In this document: positions 1 through 10,585 of the stretch, in pieces | Position numbering within the stretch: the stretch's first letter is position 1 | Layout of the letters: each line of letters opens with the position of its first letter | Assembly: GCA_027625915.1 (NCBI GenBank) | Contig: JANTQA010000023.1 | Coordinates: forward strand, 16,430,001-16,494,000 | Length of the DNA stretch: 64,000 nt | From: Anaeramoeba flamelloides | Lineage: Eukaryota; Metamonada; Anaeramoebidae | Direction of reading: 5' to 3' | Position numbers and translations under genes: made by a program | Notes under the pieces: model-generated | What the model saw: only the letters and a program-made list of their open reading frames with translations | What the model was told of the DNA's origin: nothing | Databases searched by the model: none

Positions 1-947
1 CGAAAATTAAAGTTAGCCAAAATTATACATTGGATTTCGGTTATACTTGTTTTATAAATTATTTTTTCAAAGTTATCATAATTTTATGTAACAAAAAAAG
101 GATAGCTATTAAACTCATGAAAATCCGAATACCCACCTTTTCAAAAATACCAACTTTTGAAAAAAACACCCATTTTTGGGGTATTTTTTTAATGAAAAAA
201 GTTGAAATGAATTAATTTTTGATTGAACATTAATATTGAAAAAAGAATAAATGTTAAAGCAATTTGCAAAAAACAATCGGGAATGTATATAAAAACTGAA
301 ACATAATATAAAAAAAAAATAGAATGATAAAAAATATTCCAAAAACAGATAAAAAAAAACAGATTTTTAATTTAATTTAGCGATATCTTTTGATTGTAAT
401 ATTTTGTACAATTAAAAATTGAAAAATATGTTTTTTTAGACTATTAAAAAAAGACTTGTAAATTATCTCTCTACTAAGTCAATTAAAATATTCAAAAATT
501 TTACAATTAAAAAATTCAATAATTTTACAATTAAAAATGAAAAAAATATTACTGAAAAATTTCATTTTTTTTTCAATTCCTATTAATATCTATGAAAGTT
601 GTAAACCTTTTTGAAAATTTTTATGAATAATAATGTTTATTATATGAGTGTATTTCAAAAATACAAAATTAGGAGATTTTTTTTTGAAACAAATTTTCCT
701 TATCTTGAAGTACTCTTAAACTTTTATTTTTTATTAAAAGAAAAAACAATAGAAAATATTTTTAAACATCGGAATACAAAAAGAATAAAACTTCCATTTG
801 ATAAAAAATTAAAGTTTTTGAGTTATTAATGCAAAAAAATAATAGGAAGATTTACAAAATAGTGGAAACCCTTTAAATGTAAAACTAAGTTTGTTTTTTA
901 TATTTTGAAGAGATGTACTTTATTTCTTCTTATAGCGGTTCATTTTC

Positions 948-2056
948 CCGAATTCAAAAGAATCAAGAAAAATCTAAGATGTTACTCAATTCTTTCGAAT
1001 TCTGGAAGACCTCGAAACTTTCCCCAATTTCCCAATTTTTGTTTAGAAATGTTTATGAAGAGTCAAAATTTTCTTGATCATTAACAAATGATAAGATGAT
1101 AAACTGGTCTTTATTTTGAATAATATCATAAATGATATTATTCTTGAATTGTTTATTATTTTTCTTTATTTGAATTAATTCCTTAATCCAAATTTTTTCA
1201 TTTTTTTTTCATAGAAAGGACAATTCCCTAAAAAATGATCGATAACTTGATCTATTTCCGAGTTCTTGTTTTATCTGTATAAATTGCAAGATTTTGTTTT
1301 TAATTTATTCTTATCATGAAAATAATAATATCTATTTAAATGTTTTGCGACGTTTCGTAGTTATAAGAGGGAAGTAGAGACCTTCCATTTTAAATATTTT
1401 TTGTCGTTAGGTTTTTTTTTTCATTTCAGAAATAAATAAACCCCGTTCCAAAAATTTGTACACACCCAAAATCAAAAATAGACAAAAAAAATCCAATTTA
1501 TTGTATTTTTCCAAACATAATATAATACCACATTTAAGTTACCCAGTATTAATGTTTTAATAAGTAATCATTTTCACCCAAATAAAAGAAAAAAATATAA
1601 AACTCAAAAAAAAAATCACTGTGTCCAAAATAATGAAACGAGCCGAACAAAAAATGTATTGGTAAATTTGTTGAAATTTCACCAACAAATGTTGATCGAT
1701 CAAATGATAAGATACCATCTACCAATTGTATGTGATTTTCAAATTTAACAAACTCAACACTAACCTTCTATCAAACATTGAAAAAAAAAATTGAGATCTA
1801 ACCAAACAGATTAGGTAACTGCAAAAAAGGAAATGAAAATAAAACAAAAAAGAAAAAAAATGAAATAGTTTGTAAAATCAAAATTCTTTCCAATTTGAAT
1901 TTAAAGTGCAGTAATGATGTTCTTTCCACTGTTTAAACTGTGTCCAAATTTTTGGAATCTAGTTTAGAAAATTTCATAACTTTTCTTTTTATTTCATAGA
2001 TTAAAAAAAACCTAGGCACTATACGGCACTTGAAGGCACTTGAAGGCACAGCGGTT
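948..2056. repeat. Linked-hairpin repeat (family P), split by an insertion
   Basis: At 948-1004 a roughly 57-bp imperfect palindrome starts CCGAATTCAAAAGAAT and ends with its complement. At 1390-1435 the left arm of a second palindrome follows the linker GTCGTTAGG. The right arm appears only at 1970-2010, followed by the family end CCTAGGCACTATACGGCACTT. The roughly 530 bp between the arms is an R1 element, so the hairpin was interrupted by insertion. Complete versions lie at 12955, 14694, 24846 and 44699. Confidence 0.65.
1441..1968 (-). mobile_element. R1 dispersed element, inserted in hairpin repeat
   Basis: Bounded by the inverted ends TTCCAAAAATTTGTACACA and TGTGTCCAAATTTTTGGAA. It contains the R1 hallmark GTTGATCGATCAAATG near 1690, as do the copies at about 19075, 28318, 45830 and 60135. 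There is no coding potential. It is probably a non-autonomous DNA element. The ends are approximate. Confidence 0.55.
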
Positions 2057-2072
2057 TATTGATATTGCAATT

Positions 2073-2396
2073 TTACCTAGGAAAAATTAAATATTCTTGA
2101 CCTTTCCACCTAAAATAATTTATTATCAAGTTTTCTCTAAATTGGTTTAGATTTGGTTCTAGTAATTTTAAGGAGTCTATTTCCATGTTAATATTTTCAT
2201 TGTCCTTTTTTGAAAACTTTAAAAGTTTGGATATAAGACCAAAAATAAGTATTTTTAATTTCTTTTTGAGTTTATATCTTCTTTTATAGATCGAAATTCT
2301 GACTTTGTCTATTTTTGCTTCAGTTTTTATAGAGTATTCTTGAAGAAGAATGTGTATTATTTTTTTGATATTTTTATGAATTTTATATTTATCCAA
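2073..2396 (-). CDS. Unrecognised 107-residue open frame
   Basis: A Lys/Ile-rich frame opening MDKYKIHKNIKK and ending YLIFPR. No family was recognised and there are no membrane segments or motifs. Composition is what one expects from translated AT-rich DNA, and both flanks are repeats. It is recorded only because it is one of the longest uninterrupted frames outside known genes in this part; it is more likely not a gene. Confidence 0.12.
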   Translation of the reverse strand: MDKYKIHKNIKKIIHILLQEYSIKTEAKIDKVRISIYKRRYKLKKKLKILIFGLISKLLKFSKKDNENINMEIDSLKLLEPNLNQFRENLIINYFRWKGQEYLIFPR

Positions 2397-2552
2397 ACAT
2401 TAATCGAGTTGAAATCCTATTGAGTTAGATTATATATTAATAATCTATAAAATAACTGGCTTATACATATTGATTTAAAAATTTGTAGTTTTACTCCAAA
2501 AATTGAGTTCTTTGATTTTGGAAACCGATTTTGAATACTTTAAAGATAAAGT

Positions 2553-3057
2553 AGAGTCTTGAAAAAAATACCAGATATAAAAATAATCCTGGACAGGATT
2601 TTTAATCGTTAATATTAGTAAAATTGTTGTATAATTTCTTTTATTTAAAATCAAAGTTTTTCTATAAATAACCAATTTTTTATGAACCTAGTAATAAACC
2701 AACCTAAATTTCATTAAAGTAAGGCATCTATAGGGTACTAATTTTGATTATTTAATAACCAAAGTAGATCAACTTATTTCGAAAAACAATAGAGTTTGAT
2801 AGAGGTTTGCCAGAGTTTGAAAAATGATAATTTTGCTTCTTGTTTTTTGTTTGATTGGATAGTAATTTGAATAAGTGTAATTTAATTAATCATCATTCTC
2901 AGAAGTGGGTGAGTTATAATTTAAAGAAAAGTTTGAATTTCTAAAAAAAAAAAGGATTTGAAAAGAAATATTTGCCATTGCGCAACAATTTTACTAATAT
3001 TTACAATTAAAAATCTTGTTAGCGATTATTTTCATTCCAGTTATTTTTTTCAATACT
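2553..3057. mobile_element. M1 inverted-repeat element (MITE-like)
   Basis: About 505 bp with inverted ends of roughly 65-70 bp. The left end reads CTTGAAAAAAATACCAG and the right end is the complement of ATTGAAAAAAATAACTGG; both continue into GATTTTTAATYGT-like sequence. Other copies lie at 7359-7849, 18783-19060 (cut short) and 56420-56905. The short open frames at 2475-2675 and 2958-3266 fall in its arms and are not genes. Confidence 0.7.
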
Positions 3058-3667
3058 ATATACATACAGACTACTGGTTTTTAAGAATAAGGGTTTCTTA
3101 TTGTACTTTTCCATTTTTTTTTATTTTTTTTATTTATTTGCTTTCAAACTTTTTTAAAAATAAATTTGGTAGATTCGATAATATACCATCTTATGACTTT
3201 AAAACAGTAATATTTTTATTTTCGTTTTCCTTATTAACTCATTGTTGGGTTACTTTTTTTTTCTGATTCTTAAACCAAAAAAAAATTCAAATAAAAAATC
3301 TTGAAACTATTGAAAAAGTTACATTAATAAATTACCGCAAAAAAAATTTCAAAGACTTCTTATTTCAAATTAAAACATTGAAATAATAACAATAAAAATA
3401 ACAATAATTTTCAAACATAAACAATTATTTTTTTAAGAATTTATTTTTCTGAAACAATTTCTTCAAATAAATTGATATTAGGATGATTGATATTCTTAAA
3501 AAAAATAATAAAAACGTTTTTTTTTTTTCATTTTTAATGTTTTTTATCATACCAGCCACCCCTTAGTCTTTCAATTTTTTTGTAAAAATTTGTAATCAAA
3601 TTTAATAGTTGTTGAATAAATATTTATTAAAAAAAAATAAAAAGCAATCAGAAAAATCGATACTGTT

Positions 3668-3850
3668 AAAATCAAATTGCCCTAATTAAAATTTTTATCT
3701 CAAAGTTCCAATTAGGAAGATTAATTAAATCTCTAGAAATATCATTTAAAATGGATTTTGGAGAGAAGTTGGTGTTTTTCAACTAATAATTATCAAAATA
3801 TTTGGGGGAACTTGAAATAAAAATTTTCATTTATTAAATGGAATAAATCA
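3668..3850. repeat. R2 dispersed repeat fragment
   Basis: Opens with AATTGCCCTAATTAAAATTT and continues with TTATCTCAAAGTTC, matching 58832 onward and 15225-15640. It is non-coding. It lies just downstream of the GST gene stop codon (the gene is on the minus strand). Confidence 0.55.
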
Positions 3851-3966
3851 ATAAATGAAATTGATTTGACCAAAAATAAGAAGCTGTTGAATGGATTTTT
3901 GAAGATCAGTATTAGTGTGTTTTTGGTCACCACAACTATAAATTGGATTTGTTAATGGGGTGTCTT

Positions 3967-4721
3967 TTATTTTTTATTTTTTTTTGATTTTTTTGGGAGA
4001 TATTCTTTTTGGCAAAATTCAATTTTTCCCAAAACTTGAGCAAATATTTCTTGACGAATAACAGTGTTATACCATCTAAGGACGTTTGTGTATTTTTTTA
4101 AAAACTGAGGGAAAAGTACGTGGACAATACCATCTGTTAAGGCACACGAAATTATTATATCAGCCAACGATATTTTTTCACCAAGCAAAAAGGTTTTATC
4201 AGCAAGATATTGGTTTAGTCTGTTCAAGAGTTGCGCAATTTCTGTTTTTTTTTGTTGGACAACAGGCCTAACATATGGGTTGATTTCTTGTGCAACAGCA
4301 ACCCAATAATATAGGGTCTGTCTGATCTTTGATCCAAAATCAAGCCACGTCTTGATCTGTGGGGTTTTTCCTTGCAAAAGGTCTTCTTCAACAGACATGC
4401 ACATGAATTTTGTAATGCCATGACAGCCAATTATGTCACCCTCCTTTCTTTTTAAAAGTGGTTGTCCTAGAAAGAGAGGATCCTTCATTGGTTTACAAAA
4501 ATTATTATTGTTGCAGAAGTAAAAATTTAAATTTTAAAGAGAAAAAAAAACTTTTTTTAATTGTTGTTTTATTCTTTTTTTATTAAAGTATTTTTTATTT
4601 AGCTTGATTAACATACAACAGTAAGATCAATATCATGGAGATTAATTTTGATTCCTAGATATTTTGCGGTTATTTGAAGCCGTTTTACACAAATTGATTC
4701 GTCGTTTCCGTAAATATCCAT
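3967..4721 (-). CDS. GST-domain protein, eEF1B-gamma-like
   Basis: Predicted 206 residues from two exons: 4617-4721 (35 codons, MDIYGNDES...) and 3967-4482, with a 134-bp intron whose donor is GTATGT at 4616 and acceptor ATGAAG ending at 4483. The short first exon is the start of a thioredoxin-like fold. Exon 2 opens with a segment reading QPLLKRKEGDIIGCHG, like the cis-Pro strand and SNAI helix of GSTs, followed by the all-helical C-domain. The stretch FLLGEKISLADI is the classic GST N-capping motif, and VLRWYNTVIRQEIFAQVLG matches the end of the eEF1B-gamma GST domain. It ends in a Lys-rich tail and lacks the C-terminal EF1G domain, so it could be a stand-alone scaffold in elongation-factor or tRNA-synthetase complexes. 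The start is the first ATG of exon 1; the frame is open a little further up. The alternative is an ordinary GST-like protein. Confidence 0.75.
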
Positions 4722-5171
4722 ATGGGAAAAATTGATTTGAAATTGGTTTAGTCTTGTAAAAAGAAGAAAAAATGAATAAGCATCGATTAAAAATTTGGTT
4801 TCAGTTTTACTTTGTTTGGAATTAATTTGTTATTTTTGTGAAGAAGAAAAGAATGTTTGGATGAGTTACTACTATTTAATGAGTTGAACAGTAAAGTAGG
4901 GAATTTTTTAAAGTCAAACAAAGTTATTCTCTCATTTGATATTTTTAGTGTTTCTTCATTGAGTAATAATTTCTCTTATCTTTGAAACTTTCCAAAAGTA
5001 ATGTAATACTGAAAGAGGTGTGTTATTACAGATGTTGTAGATTATATGTTTTGGATGTTCTTATTATTGTTTCTCTTTGAAGATTGTTATTTTCTTTTGG
5101 ATTATTTTATTTGTCAAAAAGTACTTAAGATTTTTCCAAAGTTGTAAATTTTTTATTTTTTTATTGTTTAA

Positions 5172-5413
5172 GGTCTACAACCCCTGAAATATGAAAAAAG
5201 ATTATCTTGTGTTGTTTGTGGCTACTTGTTAATTTGGTTCTTAGCTGATCGATCTTGTACTTTGTATGGGTTTTAATAGTTTTCAAAAATTGCCATTTTG
5301 AAAAATTATCAAAATTCATACAAAGCACAAGATCGATCAGCTAAGAACCAAATTAACAAGTAGCCACAAACAACACAAGATAATCTTTTTTATGATTTCA
5401 GGGATTGTAAACC
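5172..5413. mobile_element. TTAA-flanked near-perfect palindromic MITE
   Basis: The 242-bp element is almost entirely one inverted repeat. The left arm begins GGTCTACAACCCCTGAAAT and the right arm ends ATTTCAGGGATTGTAAACC; the arms run about 118 bp each with few mismatches, sharing GGTTCTTAGCTGATCGATC. It is directly flanked by TTAA at 5168-5171 and 5414-5417, consistent with a TTAA target-site duplication. It has no coding content. Relatives: 41404-41955 and a decayed single arm near 25455. Confidence 0.85.
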
Positions 5414-6079
5414 TTAAGGGATGAGTTTTTTAATTATTCTTGTTTACCCTAAAAAAGTTGTTAAGGTGACAAATGAATTAAAAAATCAAAATTTTAGTTT
5501 AAAAAAATCCTCAAAATGACTTCTACTTAAATAAATTAGCCTAGTAAATTAAAATGAATTATTTGAGATCTCTAAGAATAATAATTATTGGATTTTTCAG
5601 AGATTAGTGAATGTGGGAATATTTTTAAAATAAAAAAACTTTAATTATTATCTTGAAGAACCGATAATCCTGGCTTTTTTATTCTTATAATTCTATTTGT
5701 ATTTGGGATAATGAAATGAAATATAAAACTTTTATCAAAAACGTTTCTTTATTAAAAGAATTGCCAAAAAAAAAAAAATGAGGCAGGTACAGTTGTTGCA
5801 AAAATTTTTTGAATGAAAAAAGTATTCTTGAAGTTGAATATGTTTCTCTTTAGTTTAATTTCTTGAACTCTTGGTTGATTTCCCTTTCCTTACCTATGTT
5901 TGTGGAATATTTTGTTTTCTTATTTTTTTTTTAAAAAACTATTTAAAATTTTCAATATTATAATTCTCTTTAAAAAGATAAATATGTTAACCATCTAAAA
6001 ATTATTATTTTTTTATCTACCAACTGTACTATATCTGAGGGAATTAAATCAAAAATCTGGAAATAATTTTTTTTTCATG

Positions 6080-7300
6080 TAAACGTAATAACCGAGGATT
6101 TGATAAATCTTTGTAAAGTCACAACAAAGTTACAAAAATCACAATTATTTTAATCAATTAGCGATATTTTAGAAAATCGTGATAATCAATATTATTGTGC
6201 TAATATCACAAACTGCAATATTCTATAAAAATCACAATAATTGTCGAAAAATCATGATAAATGCCAAAATATCAAGATAAAAATTAAATTGCAATATGAT
6301 GGTTGATTTCTTTTAGTAAAATCAACAATATTTTTAAAAAGATAATTTTTTGATCAAAAAACAGATTAATTTTTTTAAAAAAATGTCTGTTAAATAACAA
6401 CAATAAATAACTTGACTAAATCAAGTATTACTTCAATGAGTTTTATTGTATTTTTTTTTTTTTTTTTTTGATTTGGAAAATTGATCAATCTTTTTATATC
6501 AATAAACGAAATAGTATGAGATAAATAAACAGTTAAACAGCCTGTTGCGATGTTATAAATTGTACCAAATAAAAAGAATTTTCAATACAACCAAAATTCC
6601 TTCATTTGTTTTTTATAGAATACTTTCTTCAGTTAAAAATTATCTTAATTATATTAAACATTAAAGGGCTTTTCAACTTTTTACAAACTTTCCCAATAAC
6701 CAAGCCACAGTTTTACCAATTATCTAGAACATTTAAAAGCTCATTTTTTTTCTTTTTCTATTATCTCCTGTATTGTTCATAAAATCTAAGAAGAAATTAA
6801 TGATTTTTTTTTAAAATCTTCGATCACAGTAAAAAAGGAAAATTGGTCTTTCTTCTTTTTATGATATTTAACTTGTGAAAGCAATAACGACATTTTTTAA
6901 AAACACATTTCTTTTATATAAACATCTAATTTATGAATAGGGTGTTTATTTTGTCCATTACATTCACATGAAATTTTATTTTGATAAAAGGATACAATAC
7001 CAATAAAAAAAAAATTGTTTCTACTACAAAGATTCCCATTACTTTTATATAAGTTTGAAGTCTTTGAAAAATCTCAAATCTTGAAAACAATTTGTAATTT
7101 TTTCAAATACCCCGACACTTTCAAAGGTAAAAATGGTTATAAATCTCAGCTTTGTAAAATTCATTGAGATTTTTTTAATGTGAATGTAAAAAAAAAGAAT
7201 TTTATATTTTTAGTGATTTTGTATTTTACCACTATAATGTGGATTATCGGGATTTTATGATTTTTTGTAATAAAGTTCGATTAATCACAATTCTTATATA
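6080..7300. repeat. R3 dispersed repeat with degenerate ATCATGATAA units
   Basis: Between about 6110 and 6300 lies a chain of imperfect roughly 20-bp units related to AAAATCAYGATAATTGT. A related internal part (6830-6910, including TTAACTTGTGAA) and a distal part with GATTTTATGATTTTTTG near 7250 also occur in the same order at 21045-22035. It looks like a mobile element of about 1.0-1.2 kb with eroded ends; no protein is encoded. Confidence 0.5.
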
Positions 7301-7358
7301 TTAGAGTGAATTTATTGGCAAATATGGTGATAATTCATTTTTTCATCAAAATTTCTAT

Positions 7359-7849
7359 TATAGGAGTGAAAAAAATATCAGAAACAGTTTTTGATTGTTA
7401 ATATTATTACAATTTTTCTATTATTTCTTTTCTTTATTATCAAATCCTTTTTTTATTCAGTATCAAACTTTTAAAATTATAACTCATCCACTCAATAAAA
7501 TGATGATTAATGAAATTTTACATGTTGAAAACACCATTCAATCAATCAAAAAACGAGAATAAAAATTAATATTTTCCTAACTCTAGTAAAGCTCTATAAA
7601 ATTTGATTGTATTTTCAGAATAAGTTTATCTATTTTATGCTAACAAACAATTGATTTATTACTCTATCGACACCTGAAGTTTAATGTTCTTTTGGTAGGT
7701 TTATTATTAGGTTTCTAAAAAATTTTGATTATTTATAAAAAGGATATAATTGGAAATATTTGAAATTACACAACAATTTTCCAAATATTAACAAGAAGAA
7801 TCTATTCTTGGTATTATTTTCATGTCAGGTATTTTTTTCATTTCCTATA
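7359..7849. mobile_element. M1 inverted-repeat element
   Basis: The left end TATAGGAGTGAAAAAAATAT and the right end complement TATAGGAAATGAAAAAAATA form imperfect inverted repeats, followed by the M1 subterminal sequence (TTTTTGATTGTTAATATTA on the left). Size is about 490 bp, similar to the copy at 2553. It is non-coding. Confidence 0.65.
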
Positions 7850-8323
7850 ATTCTAAAAGATAAAAAAAATATGATAAAGAAGAATTACTTCCTCAATATC
7901 TCTCGATCTGAAACTTGATAGTATTACTTTTTAGCTGCTTACTTATTATTTTAAAAATGAACGCCGATTCTCTAGGTTTTTTTCAATTTGTAAAATTAAA
8001 AGAAAATTTTATTTAAATCTTATTTTTATTTCTTTTTTTCTATTAAATAAATTTCTTTGCTGATGATTTTTTTTTTTATTTTTTAAATTGTAAAAAACCT
8101 AACCAACTTTTAAATAAAAAAATAGTTTCAAAAAAATTTCATTCGATCTAAATTTATAAAAAATAAAAAACAAAATCAATAAAATAACCATATTTTCAAT
8201 TTTATTCGAAATAAAATAAGATTAAAAAATTGTTAATGTTTGATAAAAATTTAATGTATTCTAGAATATATTAGTATGATAATCAAGATTTTTTTTTTTA
8301 AAAAAAAAAAGAATTAATACTAT

Positions 8324-10543
8324 TTAATTTTTTTTATGAAATAAATTTTCCCCTTTCCTTGAAGATCCTTTCACCTTACTATTTTTTTTCGCTCTATTTG
8401 TACGAGTATTGGCTTTTTGATTTTTATTTGTCAACAAATTTAATTTTTTTTTATTTTTTTTATAATAATTTTCAATTTGAGTGATTGATTTTGAAGGGAT
8501 GTGCTCTGTATATTTTTTCCAATTTTTGAAATATACCTTCCAACATTTCAAAAATAACTCCTTTTGTTTGTTTGTCCAATTAAAAGTGGTATTATTGGTG
8601 GTGGCGCTCCCGCCACTACTGCTGTTATTATTGATATAAAATTTATATAATTTTTGACAGTCCTTTATCGATTTAGTTTTCAATGTTGAAGCAATTTTTG
8701 TAAATTTTCTACCATATCTTTTCAATCCTTGAAGAAAGATTTCAATTTCTTTTTTTTTCCAATTCTTGAATTGATCCTTGTTTTGCGAAATAATATCTAC
8801 AAAACCATTATCTTTATCTTCAAAAATTATTGTTTCTTTATTTTTTAATTTCTTTTTATCTAATTTTGGTGAACTAATTTTTTCATTATTATTATTATTT
8901 TTGCCATTTATTTTTTTTGACTTTTCAAAATTTTCTTCATTAAAAATTGTTTCATTTCTTTTCCGATTTCGTTTTTTTTCCCTTTCTCGATTCCTTTTCC
9001 TTTCGGCATTTACTTTATTTGTCTTGCCATTTTTATTTGTTTTCGTTTGGCTATTGCCAGTTTCAGTTTTTTCATTGGCTACATTATTTCTAGTTTTCAT
9101 TCTTGGCTTGGGTTTCGGTTTAACCTTTGGCTTTGGTTTGGCCTTTGGCTTGGGCTTTGGCCGTGTCTTTCTTACGCTATCCCCCTCATGTATTAATTGC
9201 TTATTATTTCTACGTTTTTTGATCATTGTTGGTTCCATGTTTTGTTTTAATTTTAGCCTTGTTTTATTTAAATAATAGAACGAAATAACATCTTTTGTTG
9301 ATTTGTTGGGTAAAGCCTGTGAAATTTTATGAAAAATTTTGGGATCCTTTCTGAATACCTCTACAAATCTTTCTTCTTCTTGTTTACTCCATTGTTTGGA
9401 ACTTTTTTGAAATTTATTTTCAATTATTGGGTTTAAGACAAATCTATTGTTATCCAAATACCGAGTAGTATTCCTTTCTGTTAAATGAAGTGTCATTGGT
9501 TGGATTTCTTCAATCATACCATCACGCCATTCATCTCCAGAATCATAAAGATTTTCTTCCATAGCGATTGTCGCCTCTGTTTCTTCAAATACTACGTGCT
9601 CCATTTGCTCTTCTCTTCTTGTCTGAGGATAATTTCGATATTTCATACGGTTACTTAAGATTTGCTGTTGTTCTTCGTTAAAAATCTTCCTTCTTTTATT
9701 GAGGAGTGCTTGTATCCTTTTCCCTTCTCTCATGGGGGTTTCAAAATTCCAATTTTCTTGTAATTGCTGGTATAATGATACTAATTCAAAACTTTGTGTT
9801 TGCTCTTCAGAAACTCGATGAAATAATATAGCCTTTAATAAAAGAGAATTTTTATTAAAATATTTATTATTTTCTAAAAAGCGTGTGCTATCATTAATAG
9901 ATAGATAATTTGGCTATAAATAGTTTTACAAGTTTTTCAAATATATATTTGAAAAAAAAAATTAAAAATATTTAGTTTTTAATATAAGAATTAGATAAAA
10001 ATAAAATAAAAAATAGTCAATTTACATCTTTTTTAGTTTTTGAGCGAATTCGATCTGAAAATTCACCATGAACATCTTTAACAAGCTTTTTGTTTTCTCC
10101 CAATATTTGATTAATAAAATAATCATGCCTTAAATCTTTTTTAGTTTTTTCAAAATTCATTAAACGAATAGTCTTCATTACAGTATTTACACTAGCAATT
10201 CGAGAATCAATATCTTCTAATTGTAAAATTATTAAAGGACTTGAGAATGTTCGATCTGTAGTATCTGTAGTATCTTTGGTATCTTTGGTATCTTTAGTGT
10301 CTTGCAATTTGCCTGATTCATTTTTTTCATAATTTTCATTTTCCTTTTCATTATCATTATTATTAATTTTATTATCGAATGGTATATTTATTTGATTAAG
10401 ATTTTGTGGTTGTAATATGTTTTTATTTTGATTTTGATTTTTTATATTTTCATTTTTAATGTGATTTCTATTTTGATTTTTATTTTCATTTTCTTTTTCT
10501 TTTTTGTTTTCAAATTCATATCTATTTTGATTTTCATATTCAT

Positions 10544-10585
<42 letters not shown>

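Larger units (their letters stand above)
1..3966. other. Gene-poor left flank with dispersed repeats
   Basis: No gene of a recognised family is visible here on either strand. The stretch is AT-rich and carries a split hairpin repeat (about 948-2056) with an R1 element inserted in it, an M1 inverted-repeat element (2553-3057) and an R2 fragment (3668-3850). The part at 611-830 resembles 44100-44215, so the 72-residue open frame there is probably repeat sequence. Stretch 1-600 holds only A/T-rich low-complexity sequence. Confidence 0.6.
4722..8323. other. Intergenic stretch with TIR elements
   Basis: No gene was seen between the GST gene and the 3' end of the corepressor gene. It contains the TTAA-flanked palindrome (5172-5413), an R3 repeat (about 6080-7300) and an M1 element (7359-7849). 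The rest is low-complexity A/T-rich sequence. Confidence 0.6.

Noticed and set aside
6100-6300. Repeated ATCATGATAA units as a CRISPR-like array
   Set aside because: Units are degenerate, spacers are not distinct, and the genome is eukaryotic with the same block in another R3 copy.
8778-9275. 165-residue plus-strand open frame
   Set aside because: Antisense shadow of the corepressor exon; its Leu/Phe/Gly-rich text is the reverse of Lys/Pro-rich codons.
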